Positions 9,127 through 15,935 of a stretch of DNA of 64,000 nt are shown piece by piece. The notes beneath the pieces were generated by a model. That model worked only from the letters and a program-made list of their open reading frames with translations, had not been told where the DNA came from and did no database searches. The stretch lies in the NCBI GenBank assembly GCA_902384455.1, contig CABMCB010000059.1:35938-99937 (forward strand), read 5' to 3'. Every line of letters starts with the position of its first letter. Positions within the stretch are counted from its first letter, which is position 1. Both the position numbers and the translations under genes were made by a program. Source of the stretch: an uncultured archaeon. GTDB lineage: Archaea; Altiarchaeota; Altiarchaeia; IMC4; SCGC-AAA252-I15.

Positions 9127-9153
9127 AGGGCTGGAATCTTTTTCTCCAGCCCT
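9127..9153. other. 9-bp inverted repeat (hairpin) in late intergenic gap
   Basis: AGGGCTGGA and TCCAGCCCT, separated by 9 nt, lie between the genes at 8798-9058 and 9183-9836. A perfect 9-bp GC-rich stem, but neither strand has a following T-run, so it is not a standard intrinsic terminator. It may be an mRNA-stability or processing hairpin. Confidence 0.5.
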
Positions 9154-9182
9154 ATCACATCTCGGAGGTTAATCCAGCCAGC

Positions 9183-9836
9183 TTACTCCGCTGAAATCTG
9201 GAACTGGAACAAGCTAGCAGTGTTCGTTGCATCGCTTGTGCCGAACGTTGCGCGAACTAGCAACCCAAACGGGTAGCTGTTCACTGCGGTCGGTGCGAAG
9301 TTGATACCTGCAATCGTGTTCTGTAGGATGACAGATGCTGCGGTGCCAGCCTGGTTCAAGAACGCGCCACCGACCATGCCGGTGTAGTATCCGCTCACAA
9401 GACCGGATGCTGAATCGCCGAATAGAACGGCGTCAAGCAACCAACCTTCTGCGTTCGCGAACTTCGGTGCTGCTGCGCCCAACGAAGCGATGACCACGTA
9501 GGTCGGTGCTGCTTCGGTGTTCGTGTTAGCCACGAGTTCGATGTTCACGGTACCTGACGGGTCTCCCGAGTCAGAACCGTATGTTCCTGCTGCAGTCACG
9601 TAAAACTTCTGTGCGTTCAAGCGGTTTGCGCCTGGAACACGAAGCTGACCAACTGCGCTTGTTGCTGACGGAACCGCGCCCTGTTGTAGGGAATCTGCTG
9701 CCGCGTTCACGCCTGAGTTCGACGATGCCCAACCCGGACGGCCAGGAAGGTCGGAGAAGTACTTCGCTCCGGTTCCGGTTCCGCCGACGGTTGATGGTGC
9801 CGCGCCGTTTACTAGATATTCTGCAATTACACCCAT
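9183..9836 (-). CDS. virion-associated protein, possible decoration or tail protein
   Basis: 217 residues, rich in Gly, Ala, Ser and Thr with beta-strand character and no Cys (YVTAAGTYGSDSGDPSG; GLVSGYYTGMVGGAFLNQ). The start has a good SD (AAAGGAGA, 6 nt). Composition and the neighbouring fibre-like genes suggest a surface protein of the particle. Similar in style to 19343-20017. No catalytic motif seen. Confidence 0.55.
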   Translation of the reverse strand: MGVIAEYLVNGAAPSTVGGTGTGAKYFSDLPGRPGWASSNSGVNAAADSLQQGAVPSATSAVGQLRVPGANRLNAQKFYVTAAGTYGSDSGDPSGTVNIELVANTNTEAAPTYVVIASLGAAAPKFANAEGWLLDAVLFGDSASGLVSGYYTGMVGGAFLNQAGTAASVILQNTIAGINFAPTAVNSYPFGLLVRATFGTSDATNTASLFQFQISAE

Positions 9837-9906
9837 TTTGTTTCTCCTTTATGTACGAGATACATACGCTGCCGGTTCAAGCCCGGTATACGTGCCTGCT
9901 CCCGCT

Positions 9907-9984
9907 TTAATAGATTACGTTTGAGCGCAATCTAAACTTGTTAGGTCCTGCTGTTCTGCGGAGCCTGACCTGTGTCTGTGCCAT
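9907..9984 (-). CDS. possible 25-residue peptide
   Basis: ATG 9984-9982 to TAA 9909-9907; MAQTQVRLRRTAGPNKFRLR plus five residues. Preceded by AAGGTGA. It follows directly on another tiny frame (9996-10070) in the gap after the fibre gene. Basic peptide, no family known; both could be chance. Confidence 0.3.
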   Translation of the reverse strand: MAQTQVRLRRTAGPNKFRLRSNVIY

Positions 9985-9995
9985 CTTGAATCACC

Positions 9996-10070
9996 TTATC
10001 CTAATGGAATCTCAGTCCACAGTAGTGGCGGGGTTTCTGCCTTACGTTTATTAAGAAGTTCTATTGTCAT
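9996..10070 (-). CDS. possible 24-residue peptide after fibre gene
   Basis: ATG 10070-10068, four bases after the fibre stop, ending TAA 9998-9996; MTIELLNKRKAETPPLLWTE plus four residues. Position and spacing suggest translational coupling to the fibre gene, but length alone makes it uncertain. Confidence 0.3.
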   Translation of the reverse strand: MTIELLNKRKAETPPLLWTEIPLG

Positions 10071-10073
10071 CTT

Positions 10074-11675
10074 TTATCCCAGACAAATCCAAGTGATAAT
10101 TACGGTGTCCGCCACAATGGGCGTTCCTACAAATGTGATAACTAAAGTAGTGGTAGTCGTTGATTCTTCGATTGTTGTCAGGGGTTGTGTTCCACCCTGC
10201 TGTTTAGCAATAGCAAATGGGGCGACAGCGAATGCGCCATTTTTGAAAGTCAACGTAGTCGTTGGATTGGGCGCTGGTGCAGTACCTACGGTAACAGTAA
10301 TCTGCCCACGAGTATCTGTGCTCCCCGAAGTAACTGCAACAGACGCCCCGGTACCCCATCCAGAAAGAACAAAATCACCAGCAACAAGAGACGTACCCTT
10401 TGTCGCCAATATCCGACGAAGCGTACCGTCGTTCAAACTTACATTGAAATTATAAGAAGTCGCATTATTGACATAACGAGCAAAAGAAGCATCGGTGACA
10501 ATTTGTCCTGTACTTGTCGTATCGTTAACAGAATTTACAAAGGTGCCGTTACGGACAGACTCAAGAACAATATTTTTTGAAATACCTGACGCAGTTTCAG
10601 AAATTTTAATAGCGTCCCCGCCGCTTATATTACCACCAAAAGTGACACCTACAATATAAGCACTATTAACATTTATGATATCAATTCCGTCTGTTGTCCC
10701 TGTTTCTGTCCCTACCTTCTGGCCTTCAAAATAAGTATTCAAAATACTGATATTATTCACAGAACCGGGGCCAGACCCGAATCCGGTAGTAGAATCTATG
10801 GAAAGTAATGGTTTTCCACCAGCGGAGTGTTCAATAGCTCCACCAAGAAGAGTTATCTGGCCGCTCGTGCCGTTAATAAGCATTCCGATTGTAGTAAATC
10901 CAGAAACACCTTGTGAGCCAATAATCCAATTATTATCCCACATAAACACACTGCAACCTTCAATATGAACATTAGAAGGCGTGGTCATCGCCGATGAAAA
11001 AACACAATTCCTCACACCACTATTAACAAATACGCGCTTAAAGTGCCCGATAGAATCGGAGCAAACGGCTGTTTGGTTTCCTTGAAAATAACAGTTTTCA
11101 AGAAACATAAATTCTTGTGTACCGTCTTGAGTACCGTTTGCTACAAGGGAACTAACGTTAGCGGAAGGACCAAGATAAAAACCACCAGAAGAAGGTAGTC
11201 CTCCCAAAGACCCGCCCACGCCGCCAACTCCTATAATTGAGCAGGCGTTGAAAACTTGAATAGCATCAACTCCACCAACTACATTCACATTAAAGCGCGT
11301 TCCTCTATCTATTAACAAAGAAACTGCTTTTGTGTTTGTAGTATCTCCGACCCTCAACTGAGATGAGATTGTATGAACATTTGCTCCCAAGCCGCGAGCG
11401 TCAACTATTCCGCCCCCAGATGGTAAGTCAGCTATAGCGGAAGCAATCCACGCACCAGCATCCGCTCCCGACCAGCCAGCGGAATTAAGATTATCTACAA
11501 ATCGAATATTAGAAATGTTTTTTGGAGCAAGCGACGTCCCAAAAGCTAAATTCCCTTGTGGATTTCCGACTGAGTCAATCCACGCAATAGGACCGCCACC
11601 GCGAACCCGGAGTTGAAGAAAATCTTCTCCCGACGATGTTTCCCAATTATTTTGTGTGGTAGCCGCCGAATTCAC
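10074..11675 (-). CDS. tail fibre/tailspike-like protein, beta-helix type
   Basis: 533 residues from a GTG start (11675-11673) with GGGAG 8 nt upstream. The N-terminal ~90 residues look like an attachment domain. The middle has many short beta-strand repeats with turns of Gly/Asn/Ser (pattern h-x-h-x-N/G), including DARGLGANVHTIS, typical of right-handed beta-helix fibres that bind or cut host polysaccharide. No pectate-lyase active site is evident. Base composition is visibly AT-richer than its neighbours, suggesting recent exchange of the host-range module. Confidence 0.7.
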   Translation of the reverse strand: MNSAATTQNNWETSSGEDFLQLRVRGGGPIAWIDSVGNPQGNLAFGTSLAPKNISNIRFVDNLNSAGWSGADAGAWIASAIADLPSGGGIVDARGLGANVHTISSQLRVGDTTNTKAVSLLIDRGTRFNVNVVGGVDAIQVFNACSIIGVGGVGGSLGGLPSSGGFYLGPSANVSSLVANGTQDGTQEFMFLENCYFQGNQTAVCSDSIGHFKRVFVNSGVRNCVFSSAMTTPSNVHIEGCSVFMWDNNWIIGSQGVSGFTTIGMLINGTSGQITLLGGAIEHSAGGKPLLSIDSTTGFGSGPGSVNNISILNTYFEGQKVGTETGTTDGIDIINVNSAYIVGVTFGGNISGGDAIKISETASGISKNIVLESVRNGTFVNSVNDTTSTGQIVTDASFARYVNNATSYNFNVSLNDGTLRRILATKGTSLVAGDFVLSGWGTGASVAVTSGSTDTRGQITVTVGTAPAPNPTTTLTFKNGAFAVAPFAIAKQQGGTQPLTTIEESTTTTTLVITFVGTPIVADTVIITWICLG

Positions 11676-11755
11676 CGCAATCTCCCTTTATAAAGACAAC
11701 CACAGTCACAATGTCGTTTTTAATAGCATCACATATTATTAGCTTATGCAAACTC

Positions 11756-12469
11756 TTAATACTTTACAAATAATCGCGCCACGACAGTTCCAACAGTAGG
11801 TGTTGTGTTTGTCCAACCAAATGCTAGTGCTCTGAGAGGGAAGAAAAGATTATTTATAAGTGTCCCTGATCCTTGTCCACTCAAAGGGCTAGACTCTGAA
11901 CCGAAACGCCAAGACCCCCAAACATTAGCAGGCATACCAGTAGCAAAATTCAACCCGTTTAATAGAGGCGTCGTTCCGTCCTCCGCATATACATATTGAA
12001 GGATATTTGCAGCTTGAGTAGGGTTAGCATAAATTACTGCTTCTTTTGCCCCGCGCATATCTATCGTGTTTGTATTTACAGTGGTACCACTTGCTGGCAG
12101 CGTGATGGCGTTCGCTCCTAATTCAACAGGAGAGTATATTGCCGCAGCGCCAAAAACAGGGGCGTCATAACCAATGACATTAACAGACACAATGCCCGTG
12201 CCGACAAAATTAGTTATATTTACTCTTACCGCAGTTATTGATGAAGATGGGCGAAATACGTAATCAGAAAGCTGAGTGCGTGGCCCAAAAAGACCAGCGG
12301 AAGTCCACGTAGTGCCATCGGTAGAGGTATCCGCTTGAATAGACAATCCTGTCACAGTGGCGGGAGAAATCCATTGAATCTTATAAAACGATACCGCAGC
12401 GGGAACCGGAATTGAGGGATTCGCGCCAACACCAGAAAGACTAACCTGTGAACTAAAAATTTGAGCCAT
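11756..12469 (-). CDS. virion protein of the fibre module
   Basis: 237 residues of beta-rich sequence (FSSQVSLSGVGANPSIPVP; VRVNITNFVGTGIVSVNVIG), AT-rich like the adjacent fibre. The segment YAEDGTTPLLNGLNFATGMP and the overall pattern fit a fibre-associated or baseplate adaptor protein. It begins 1 bp after the stop of the zinc-ribbon gene. Function inferred from neighbourhood. Confidence 0.5.
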   Translation of the reverse strand: MAQIFSSQVSLSGVGANPSIPVPAAVSFYKIQWISPATVTGLSIQADTSTDGTTWTSAGLFGPRTQLSDYVFRPSSSITAVRVNITNFVGTGIVSVNVIGYDAPVFGAAAIYSPVELGANAITLPASGTTVNTNTIDMRGAKEAVIYANPTQAANILQYVYAEDGTTPLLNGLNFATGMPANVWGSWRFGSESSPLSGQGSGTLINNLFFPLRALAFGWTNTTPTVGTVVARLFVKY

Positions 12470-12470
12470 C

Positions 12471-12686
12471 TTATCTCCAAACCCATCCGCATCGCGGGCA
12501 CACTACTTCTGTTCCTGTTTTCTTTCTTAAACCAAAACTGTTCTGATTCTTCACGAAGCTGCTGTTGAAATACAGGTTCGCGTCTTTCACTTTCGGCACG
12601 TCATAGATGTTCGTGCCCTGCACCGCTCTCGACGTGTTCGGAGTCGTAGCGGTTATCGTTCTGCTATCAATTACTGACGATGCCAT
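12471..12686 (-). CDS. 71-residue protein with C-terminal half zinc ribbon
   Basis: The first 58 residues are hydrophilic; the C-terminus is EVVCPRCGWVWR, a CxxC knuckle almost identical to the end of the next protein upstream (KCPACGWIWR). Only one CxxC is present here, so a full zinc site would need a partner chain. Likely a small structural or regulatory late protein. Confidence 0.55.
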   Translation of the reverse strand: MASSVIDSRTITATTPNTSRAVQGTNIYDVPKVKDANLYFNSSFVKNQNSFGLRKKTGTEVVCPRCGWVWR

Positions 12687-12687
12687 G

Positions 12688-12804
12688 CTACCTCCAAATC
12701 CAGCCGCAGGCCGGACACTTTACTTCGGCCATCGGGTCGCGCTTTTCGAGCGGACGACGACAGCGACCACACAAACGTGTTGCCACAAAACGAAAAAGGC
12801 TCAT
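12688..12804 (-). CDS. 38-residue zinc-ribbon protein
   Basis: ATG 12804-12802, stop TAG 12690-12688, 1 bp before the next ATG. Sequence core LCGRCRRPLEKRDPM then KCPACGWIWR: two CxxC knuckles 19 residues apart, a complete zinc ribbon. Such tiny zinc ribbons are common in phage late regions; role unknown (nucleic-acid or protein contact). Confidence 0.6.
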   Translation of the reverse strand: MSLFRFVATRLCGRCRRPLEKRDPMAEVKCPACGWIWR

Positions 12805-12824
12805 AGAGCCTCCGCAGTTTCGGT

Positions 12825-13196
12825 TTAGCTACCTACTGCGACACCTTGGTAGGTCAAGTTGTAGTGGATGTTTCCGCCAGCGTTGCGCACTTGAAGAATG
12901 TCAAACTGTGACGGATTTGAGAACGCGTCTGCGAAGATTGCAGCGGTCGATGAGGCAGAGGTAAGGCGAGATAGAAATACACCAACGCGGGTTCCGTTTG
13001 TTGCGGACACGGCTGGCTTGTGCACAGCACCGGCGGAGTCAACGTTCACGAGAACGGAACCGCTCTGGCTGATGATTTGTAGAAGGTCGAGGTTCTGAGC
13101 ACCGACTCCCTGCGTAGGAAGCTGCGGCCATGCGGTCGCGACGGTCGAACCGCCCTGTGAACTATTCTGTTCATACAACGCTTGTGATGTAGCCAT
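12825..13196 (-). CDS. virion protein, fibre-like
   Basis: 123 residues; start ATG 13196 chosen for AGGAG 5 nt upstream. Begins MATSQALYEQNSSQGGSTV and has alternating beta pattern with DSAGAVHKPAVSATNGTRVG, reminiscent of short tail-fibre or collar proteins. It is the first gene of the virion unit below the terminator at 13211-13238, so it needs its own upstream promoter or read-through. Confidence 0.5.
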   Translation of the reverse strand: MATSQALYEQNSSQGGSTVATAWPQLPTQGVGAQNLDLLQIISQSGSVLVNVDSAGAVHKPAVSATNGTRVGVFLSRLTSASSTAAIFADAFSNPSQFDILQVRNAGGNIHYNLTYQGVAVGS

Positions 13197-13210
13197 GTTG
13201 CTCCTGAAAT

Positions 13211-13238
13211 GAAAAAGCCCCACTCGTCTGAGTGAGGC
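13211..13238 (-). terminator. intrinsic terminator below the tRNA array
   Basis: On the minus strand GCCTCACTC-AGAC-GAGTGGGGC forms a 9-bp stem (one T-G pair) followed at once by TTTTTC. It lies between the last tRNA of the array and the virion gene at 12825-13196, so it can end the leftward tRNA transcript. Confidence 0.8.
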
Positions 13239-13254
13239 TGAAATTGGTACGAAC

Positions 13255-13356
13255 TAGTTGCGATGAGAACGCCGTGTATGCTCGGTAGCTCAACGTACGT
13301 GGGCCGCTCCTAGGGTTCGCTCCCGGGTCTCTCCGCGAGACGTGGCGGCACAACTA
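13255..13356 (-). ncRNA. structured tRNA-like spacer or decayed tRNA
   Basis: Minus strand: end helix TAGTTGTG/CGCAACTA (8 bp), an inner GCCGC/GCGGC helix and a GTCTC/GAGAC hairpin; CCA follows 5 nt further on (13247-13245). No canonical T-arm. It may be a decayed tRNA or one of the structured spacers found elsewhere in the array. Confidence 0.35.
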
Positions 13357-13372
13357 TTCCTTCATGAAATTT

Positions 13373-13450
13373 TGGTCGGAGAAGAAAGATTTGAACTTTC
13401 GTTCTCTGCTTTCCGAAAGCAGCGGGAACTCCAGGCTTCCCCATTCCCCG
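13373..13450 (-). tRNA. tRNA-Pro(CGG)
   Basis: Cloverleaf on the minus strand: acceptor CGGGGAA/TTCTCCG, discriminator A and encoded CCA; anticodon stem CTGCT/AGCAG with loop TTCGGAA (anticodon CGG); T-loop TTCAAAT. The C1-G72 pair is typical of bacterial tRNA-Pro. Last tRNA of the array. Confidence 0.9.
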
Positions 13451-13457
13451 ACTGGTG

Positions 13458-13757
13458 TTACGACAAATTTTTTGTAATCTTCGGCATCAGCGCGGACTGC
13501 TTGAATCTCTGTCCGCCAAAAGAAACGATGTTCATGTCCGGGGTCGGGTCGCTTGCGCCCCAGTTGAAGATGACCACTTCGTGCTGCTTGGCCTTGTCCA
13601 AGAGTTCCGCGAAATCCGCCGGATGAATGTATGTCACTTCACCAGGTAGACCATAGCCTCGGTGAAGCTGAGCAATCACTGCTCTTGCTTCATCGAGTTC
13701 TTTTTTGTACCAGGTCAGTTCTGCTTCTGCTGCCTGGGCCATGCGGACAAGACTCAT
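13458..13757 (-). CDS. hypothetical protein between tRNAs
   Basis: 99 residues from ATG 13757 (AAAGGA, 6 nt upstream); a longer frame would run into the tRNA-Pro(TGG). N-terminal helix MAQAAEAELTWYKKELDEAR looks coiled-coil. The C-terminal half (VTYIHPADFAELLDKAKQ; VVIFNWGASDPTP) is mixed alpha/beta. No known family. It sits in the tRNA transcript, like several other small genes. Confidence 0.55.
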   Translation of the reverse strand: MSLVRMAQAAEAELTWYKKELDEARAVIAQLHRGYGLPGEVTYIHPADFAELLDKAKQHEVVIFNWGASDPTPDMNIVSFGGQRFKQSALMPKITKNLS

Positions 13758-13774
13758 ATTGGTCCTTTTGAAAA

Positions 13775-13848
13775 TGGTCGAGAATGCTGGAATCGAACCA
13801 ACCCCACATGCTCCCAAAGCACGCGTGCGGCCACAACACTTATTCTCG
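13775..13848 (-). tRNA. tRNA-Pro(TGG)
   Basis: Acceptor CGAGAAT/ATTCTCG, discriminator A, CCA encoded; anticodon stem CGTGC/GCATG with loop TTTGGGA (anticodon TGG); T-arm GTTGG-TTCGATT-CCAGC. C1-G72 as in other prolyl tRNAs. Confidence 0.92.
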
Positions 13849-13855
13849 ACTAAAC

Positions 13856-14272
13856 TTACGGCAAAATCTTTTTCTCAATCGCTGCAACCGTGATTGCGCG
13901 ATAGTGGTCACCGGATGCGGCCTTCGCACCGTGGTCCGGCTGAATCCATTCCAACCAGCGGTTCATCGCTCTGCCCCACAGATGACCCTTCAGCTTTGCG
14001 CGATACGCGTGTGCTGAAATTGTTTCACCGGGCATGCCGTTGAACGCGAGCACGTTGATGAACTGGTCAAACGCCACTAGCACTCTGTGCAAGTATGACT
14101 CACGCGATGCACGCTGCTCGGCGTGTGCTTCGTCTTCTGCTGTGAATGGCTTCTCAATGTCGAAGTGTCCTTCGACGGCGGCGCGGATAGATGTCATCAC
14201 CAAACCCATTGCAACTAAACCAGCAATAGAACCTGCGATTATCTTTCCTGCTAGAAGCAATCCGTGTAGCAT
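13856..14272 (-). CDS. phage membrane-linked hypothetical protein
   Basis: 138 residues. Hydrophobic N-terminal segment (LLLAGKIIAGSIAGLVAMGLV, one span), then a soluble domain with the pattern HRVLVAFDQFINVLAFNGMP...ETISAHAYRA, seen in a common family of uncharacterised phage proteins. Probably anchored in the inner membrane; role unknown. Lies between tRNA-Pro(TGG) and tRNA-Gln(CTG). Confidence 0.6.
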   Translation of the reverse strand: MLHGLLLAGKIIAGSIAGLVAMGLVMTSIRAAVEGHFDIEKPFTAEDEAHAEQRASRESYLHRVLVAFDQFINVLAFNGMPGETISAHAYRAKLKGHLWGRAMNRWLEWIQPDHGAKAASGDHYRAITVAAIEKKILP

Positions 14273-14286
14273 TGTTCTCCAAAATT

Positions 14287-14361
14287 TGGTTCGGGCGGCA
14301 CGACTCGAACGTGCATTAACTGGGTCAGAGCCAGTGTTCCTGCCAATTGAAAGACATCCGA
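14287..14361 (-). tRNA. tRNA-Gln(CTG)
   Basis: Acceptor TCGGATG/CGCCCGA (T1-A72, the weak first pair typical of tRNA-Gln), CCA encoded; anticodon stem ACTGG/CCAGT with loop CTCTGAC (anticodon CTG); T-arm GCACG-TTCGAGT-CGTGC. Confidence 0.9.
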
Positions 14362-14431
14362 ACAGGGCCTACAATTCCGGGCCTTACATCAGGTTCTGAG
14401 GCCTAATGCCTGGAAATCTAGGCTTAAAGCT

Positions 14432-14506
14432 TGGTTGGGGCGAGTGGACTCGAACCACTATTAGAAGTTTCAAAGACTTCCTTCCTGCCAATTGAAAGAC
14501 ATCCCA
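14432..14506 (-). tRNA. tRNA-Gln(TTG)
   Basis: Acceptor TGGGATG/CGCCCCA with T1-A72, CCA encoded; anticodon stem GAAGT/ACTTC, loop CTTTGAA (anticodon TTG); T-arm AGTGG-TTCGAGT-CCACT. Its D-arm is identical to that of the neighbouring Gln(CTG) gene, so the pair probably arose by duplication. Confidence 0.9.
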
Positions 14507-14514
14507 ACGGAAAT

Positions 14515-14730
14515 TTACGGGAGCGGCGACTTCTGTAGATACATCGCCAAACCCAGTATAGCCGACGCGGCGGAGCCGATTGCGGCCATGATGAGAACAT
14601 TATGAATGCCAACACCGGGTCGTAGGTTAAAACTCTGTGGCGCGATTCCTATCGCGGAGAAAGCGTTAATGACACCGCCTGCTGCTCCGCTAATCATCGC
14701 TGCCAACAGTCCCTTGGACCAGGGCTTCAT
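14515..14730 (-). CDS. small two-span membrane protein
   Basis: 71 residues with two hydrophobic helices (LLAAMISGAAGGVINAFSAI and VLIMAAIGSAASAILGLAMY) separated by a short polar turn, and AGGAG 7 nt before ATG 14730. Shape and size fit a class II holin or holin-like protein, yet the gene lies inside the tRNA array rather than a lysis cassette. Confidence 0.5.
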   Translation of the reverse strand: MKPWSKGLLAAMISGAAGGVINAFSAIGIAPQSFNLRPGVGIHNVLIMAAIGSAASAILGLAMYLQKSPLP

Positions 14731-14744
14731 AGTGCTCCTAAAAT

Positions 14745-14818
14745 TGGACCGCCCGAGTGGAGTCGAACCACTGGTGCCTCTTTTGCAGAGAGGTAGCTTG
14801 CCGTTTGCCGACGAGCGG
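14745..14818 (-). tRNA. tRNA-Cys(GCA)
   Basis: Acceptor CCGCTCG/CGGGCGG, discriminator T as expected for tRNA-Cys, CCA encoded; anticodon stem CCTCT/AGAGG, loop CTGCAAA (anticodon GCA); T-arm AGTGG-TTCGACT-CCACT. Confidence 0.92.
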
Positions 14819-14819
14819 T

Positions 14820-14906
14820 TGGCGGATGATGAAGGAATCGAACCCTCTCTACCTTTCAGTAGGCACAGTTTTCAAGACTGCTAGCCCCCATGGACTGCAA
14901 TCATCC
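14820..14906 (-). tRNA. tRNA-Ser(TGA)
   Basis: Acceptor GGATGAT/ATCATCC, discriminator G, CCA encoded; anticodon loop CTTGAAA (anticodon TGA) on stem GCAGT/ACTGT; long variable arm (CCTAC-TGAAA-GGTAG) as in class II serine tRNAs. Confidence 0.93.
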
Positions 14907-14915
14907 GTAAAATTT

Positions 14916-15003
14916 TGGCGGAAGGTAAGTGAATCGAACACTTACAACCTTTCGGTTGACTTAGGTTTAGCAAACCTATACGTTGCCTTTCCGTCAACCT
15001 TCC
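14916..15003 (-). tRNA. tRNA-Ser(GCT)
   Basis: Acceptor GGAAGGT/ACCTTCC, discriminator G, CCA encoded; anticodon stem TAGGT/ACCTA, loop TTGCTAA (anticodon GCT); long variable arm CAACC-GAAA-GGTTG. Its 5' end is 3 bp from the stop codon of the HNH gene at 15007. Confidence 0.93.
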
Positions 15004-15006
15004 GCG

Positions 15007-15324
15007 TTACTTCTTGTCTGCGCCGCACTCACCCATCATCACCGTCTTGATTACGTGGTGATTGGCGCAACGAACTACACATTTAGCAATTTCAGCAAGA
15101 ACCGTTTCCCACTTCCGACTTGAACCTGCCGCAATCTTGAACGACTTCGTGCTCGGGTCTACGTGGTCAAACTCCAAGGCAGCTGGATGCCAAACTGTTC
15201 CGGGTGCGCAATCCACGCAACCGCTGGATAGTTTGATGGCATCGACCTTGGCGCGAAACTCAACATACTTCCTGGCCTGATATGACCGTTGTTGTTTCCG
15301 CGATTCTTCTGTTCTGATTCTCAT
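15007..15324 (-). CDS. HNH endonuclease, homing-type, at tRNA-Ser 5' end
   Basis: 105 residues from ATG 15324, chosen because it lies just after the 3' end of the RNase P RNA; an in-frame extension would overlap that RNA. Zn/HNH core: SGCVDCAPG, AALEFDHVDP, then VLAEIAKCVVRCANHHVIK. Closely similar in plan to the HNH at 18885-19223, which also abuts a tRNA 5' end. It probably nicks or cuts DNA for its own spread. Confidence 0.75.
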   Translation of the reverse strand: MRIRTEESRKQQRSYQARKYVEFRAKVDAIKLSSGCVDCAPGTVWHPAALEFDHVDPSTKSFKIAAGSSRKWETVLAEIAKCVVRCANHHVIKTVMMGECGADKK

Positions 15325-15333
15325 AAATATATT

Positions 15334-15613
15334 AGTGAGCGTTAGCCTGGATTCTGTATTCCGGAATACGGAATGACTATCATCCATCTTCGCCTGCTAC
15401 CCGACCTTCATCACGCTCAACCAGCGCTCCGGTCCTATTTGCAGTTGCACCGATGTGGAGTGCCCAGTCTTGAATTAACTACGCTGGCCTTACCCGTACT
15501 CTCGCGAGTCCCGCAACTTCCACGGCATCGAGTTGAGATGTGTCCAGAACTTCCTCGGTCGCGTCGGCAAAGGCCGAAACTTTATAGCGCGGACCGCGAT
15601 AGTCTAGCTCACT
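15334..15613 (-). ncRNA. rnpB: RNase P RNA (bacterial type), phage-encoded
   Basis: 280-nt minus-strand RNA with the landmarks of bacterial RNase P RNA in order: P1 AGTGAGC/GCTCACT; P2 GACTATC/GATAGTC (perfect, different from E. coli GACAGTC/GACTGTC); GAGGAAGTTCTGGAC (cf. GAGGAAAGTCCGGGC); GGGTAAGGC; GCAACTGCAAATAGG (cf. GCAAGGCCAAATAGG); AGATGGATGATAGTC (cf. AGATGAATGACTGTC); ACAGAATCCAGGCTAA (cf. ACAGAACCCGGCTTA). P4 keeps pairing as CTGGA/TCCAG, a compensatory change from CCGGG/CCCGG. It is shorter than host RNAs (about 350-400 nt). As the catalytic subunit it would cut 5' leaders off pre-tRNAs; no RnpA protein gene is in the window, so the host protein may be borrowed. It lies in the tRNA transcription unit. 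Confidence 0.9.
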
Positions 15614-15935
15614 AATCTAGTTTAACGTAACCGATGATACACAAAACCGCGACGAATGTCAACATAGAAATTGCGCCTGCGACAATCATCACATCGCCCG
15701 GGCTGTAAAGCCATCCCCGGAAACTGATGTAGTCCGCCAGGTATTTCAGGCTGGCGTCTGATGACATCGTGCAATGGGTCATGTTCGTGACCTGAAACGG
15801 CCAGTCCCATCTGCCGTGATATGCGACCGGCATGAACCCGCCGTTGGCCCACATCACTAGTTTGTTCATCAAGCCGCCGCCGATATAAGAGCCGAGGCCT
15901 GCGAGCGCCCACTTCAAAAAACTTTTGCGCTTCAT
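15612..15935 (-). CDS. phage membrane protein (DUF5317-like)
   Basis: 107 residues with an N-terminal hydrophobic segment, a central polar part (MPVAYHGRWDWPFQVTNMTH) and a C-terminal hydrophobic helix (AGAISMLTFVAVLCIIGYV). The RWDW and SPGDVMI motifs resemble a common uncharacterised phage membrane family. Its TAG stop overlaps the 5' end of the RNase P RNA by 2 nt. ATGA overlap with the protease gene. Confidence 0.6.
   Translation of the reverse strand: MKRKSFLKWALAGLGSYIGGGLMNKLVMWANGGFMPVAYHGRWDWPFQVTNMTHCTMSSDASLKYLADYISFRGWLYSPGDVMIVAGAISMLTFVAVLCIIGYVKLD

Noticed and set aside
9127..9153. Hairpin as a Rho-independent terminator
   Set aside because: Neither strand has a T-run directly after the stem.
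15334..15387. N-terminal extension of the HNH protein (MDDSHSVFRNTES...)
   Set aside because: The extension would be encoded by the 3' end of the RNase P RNA; the Met at 15324 just below it is the better start.
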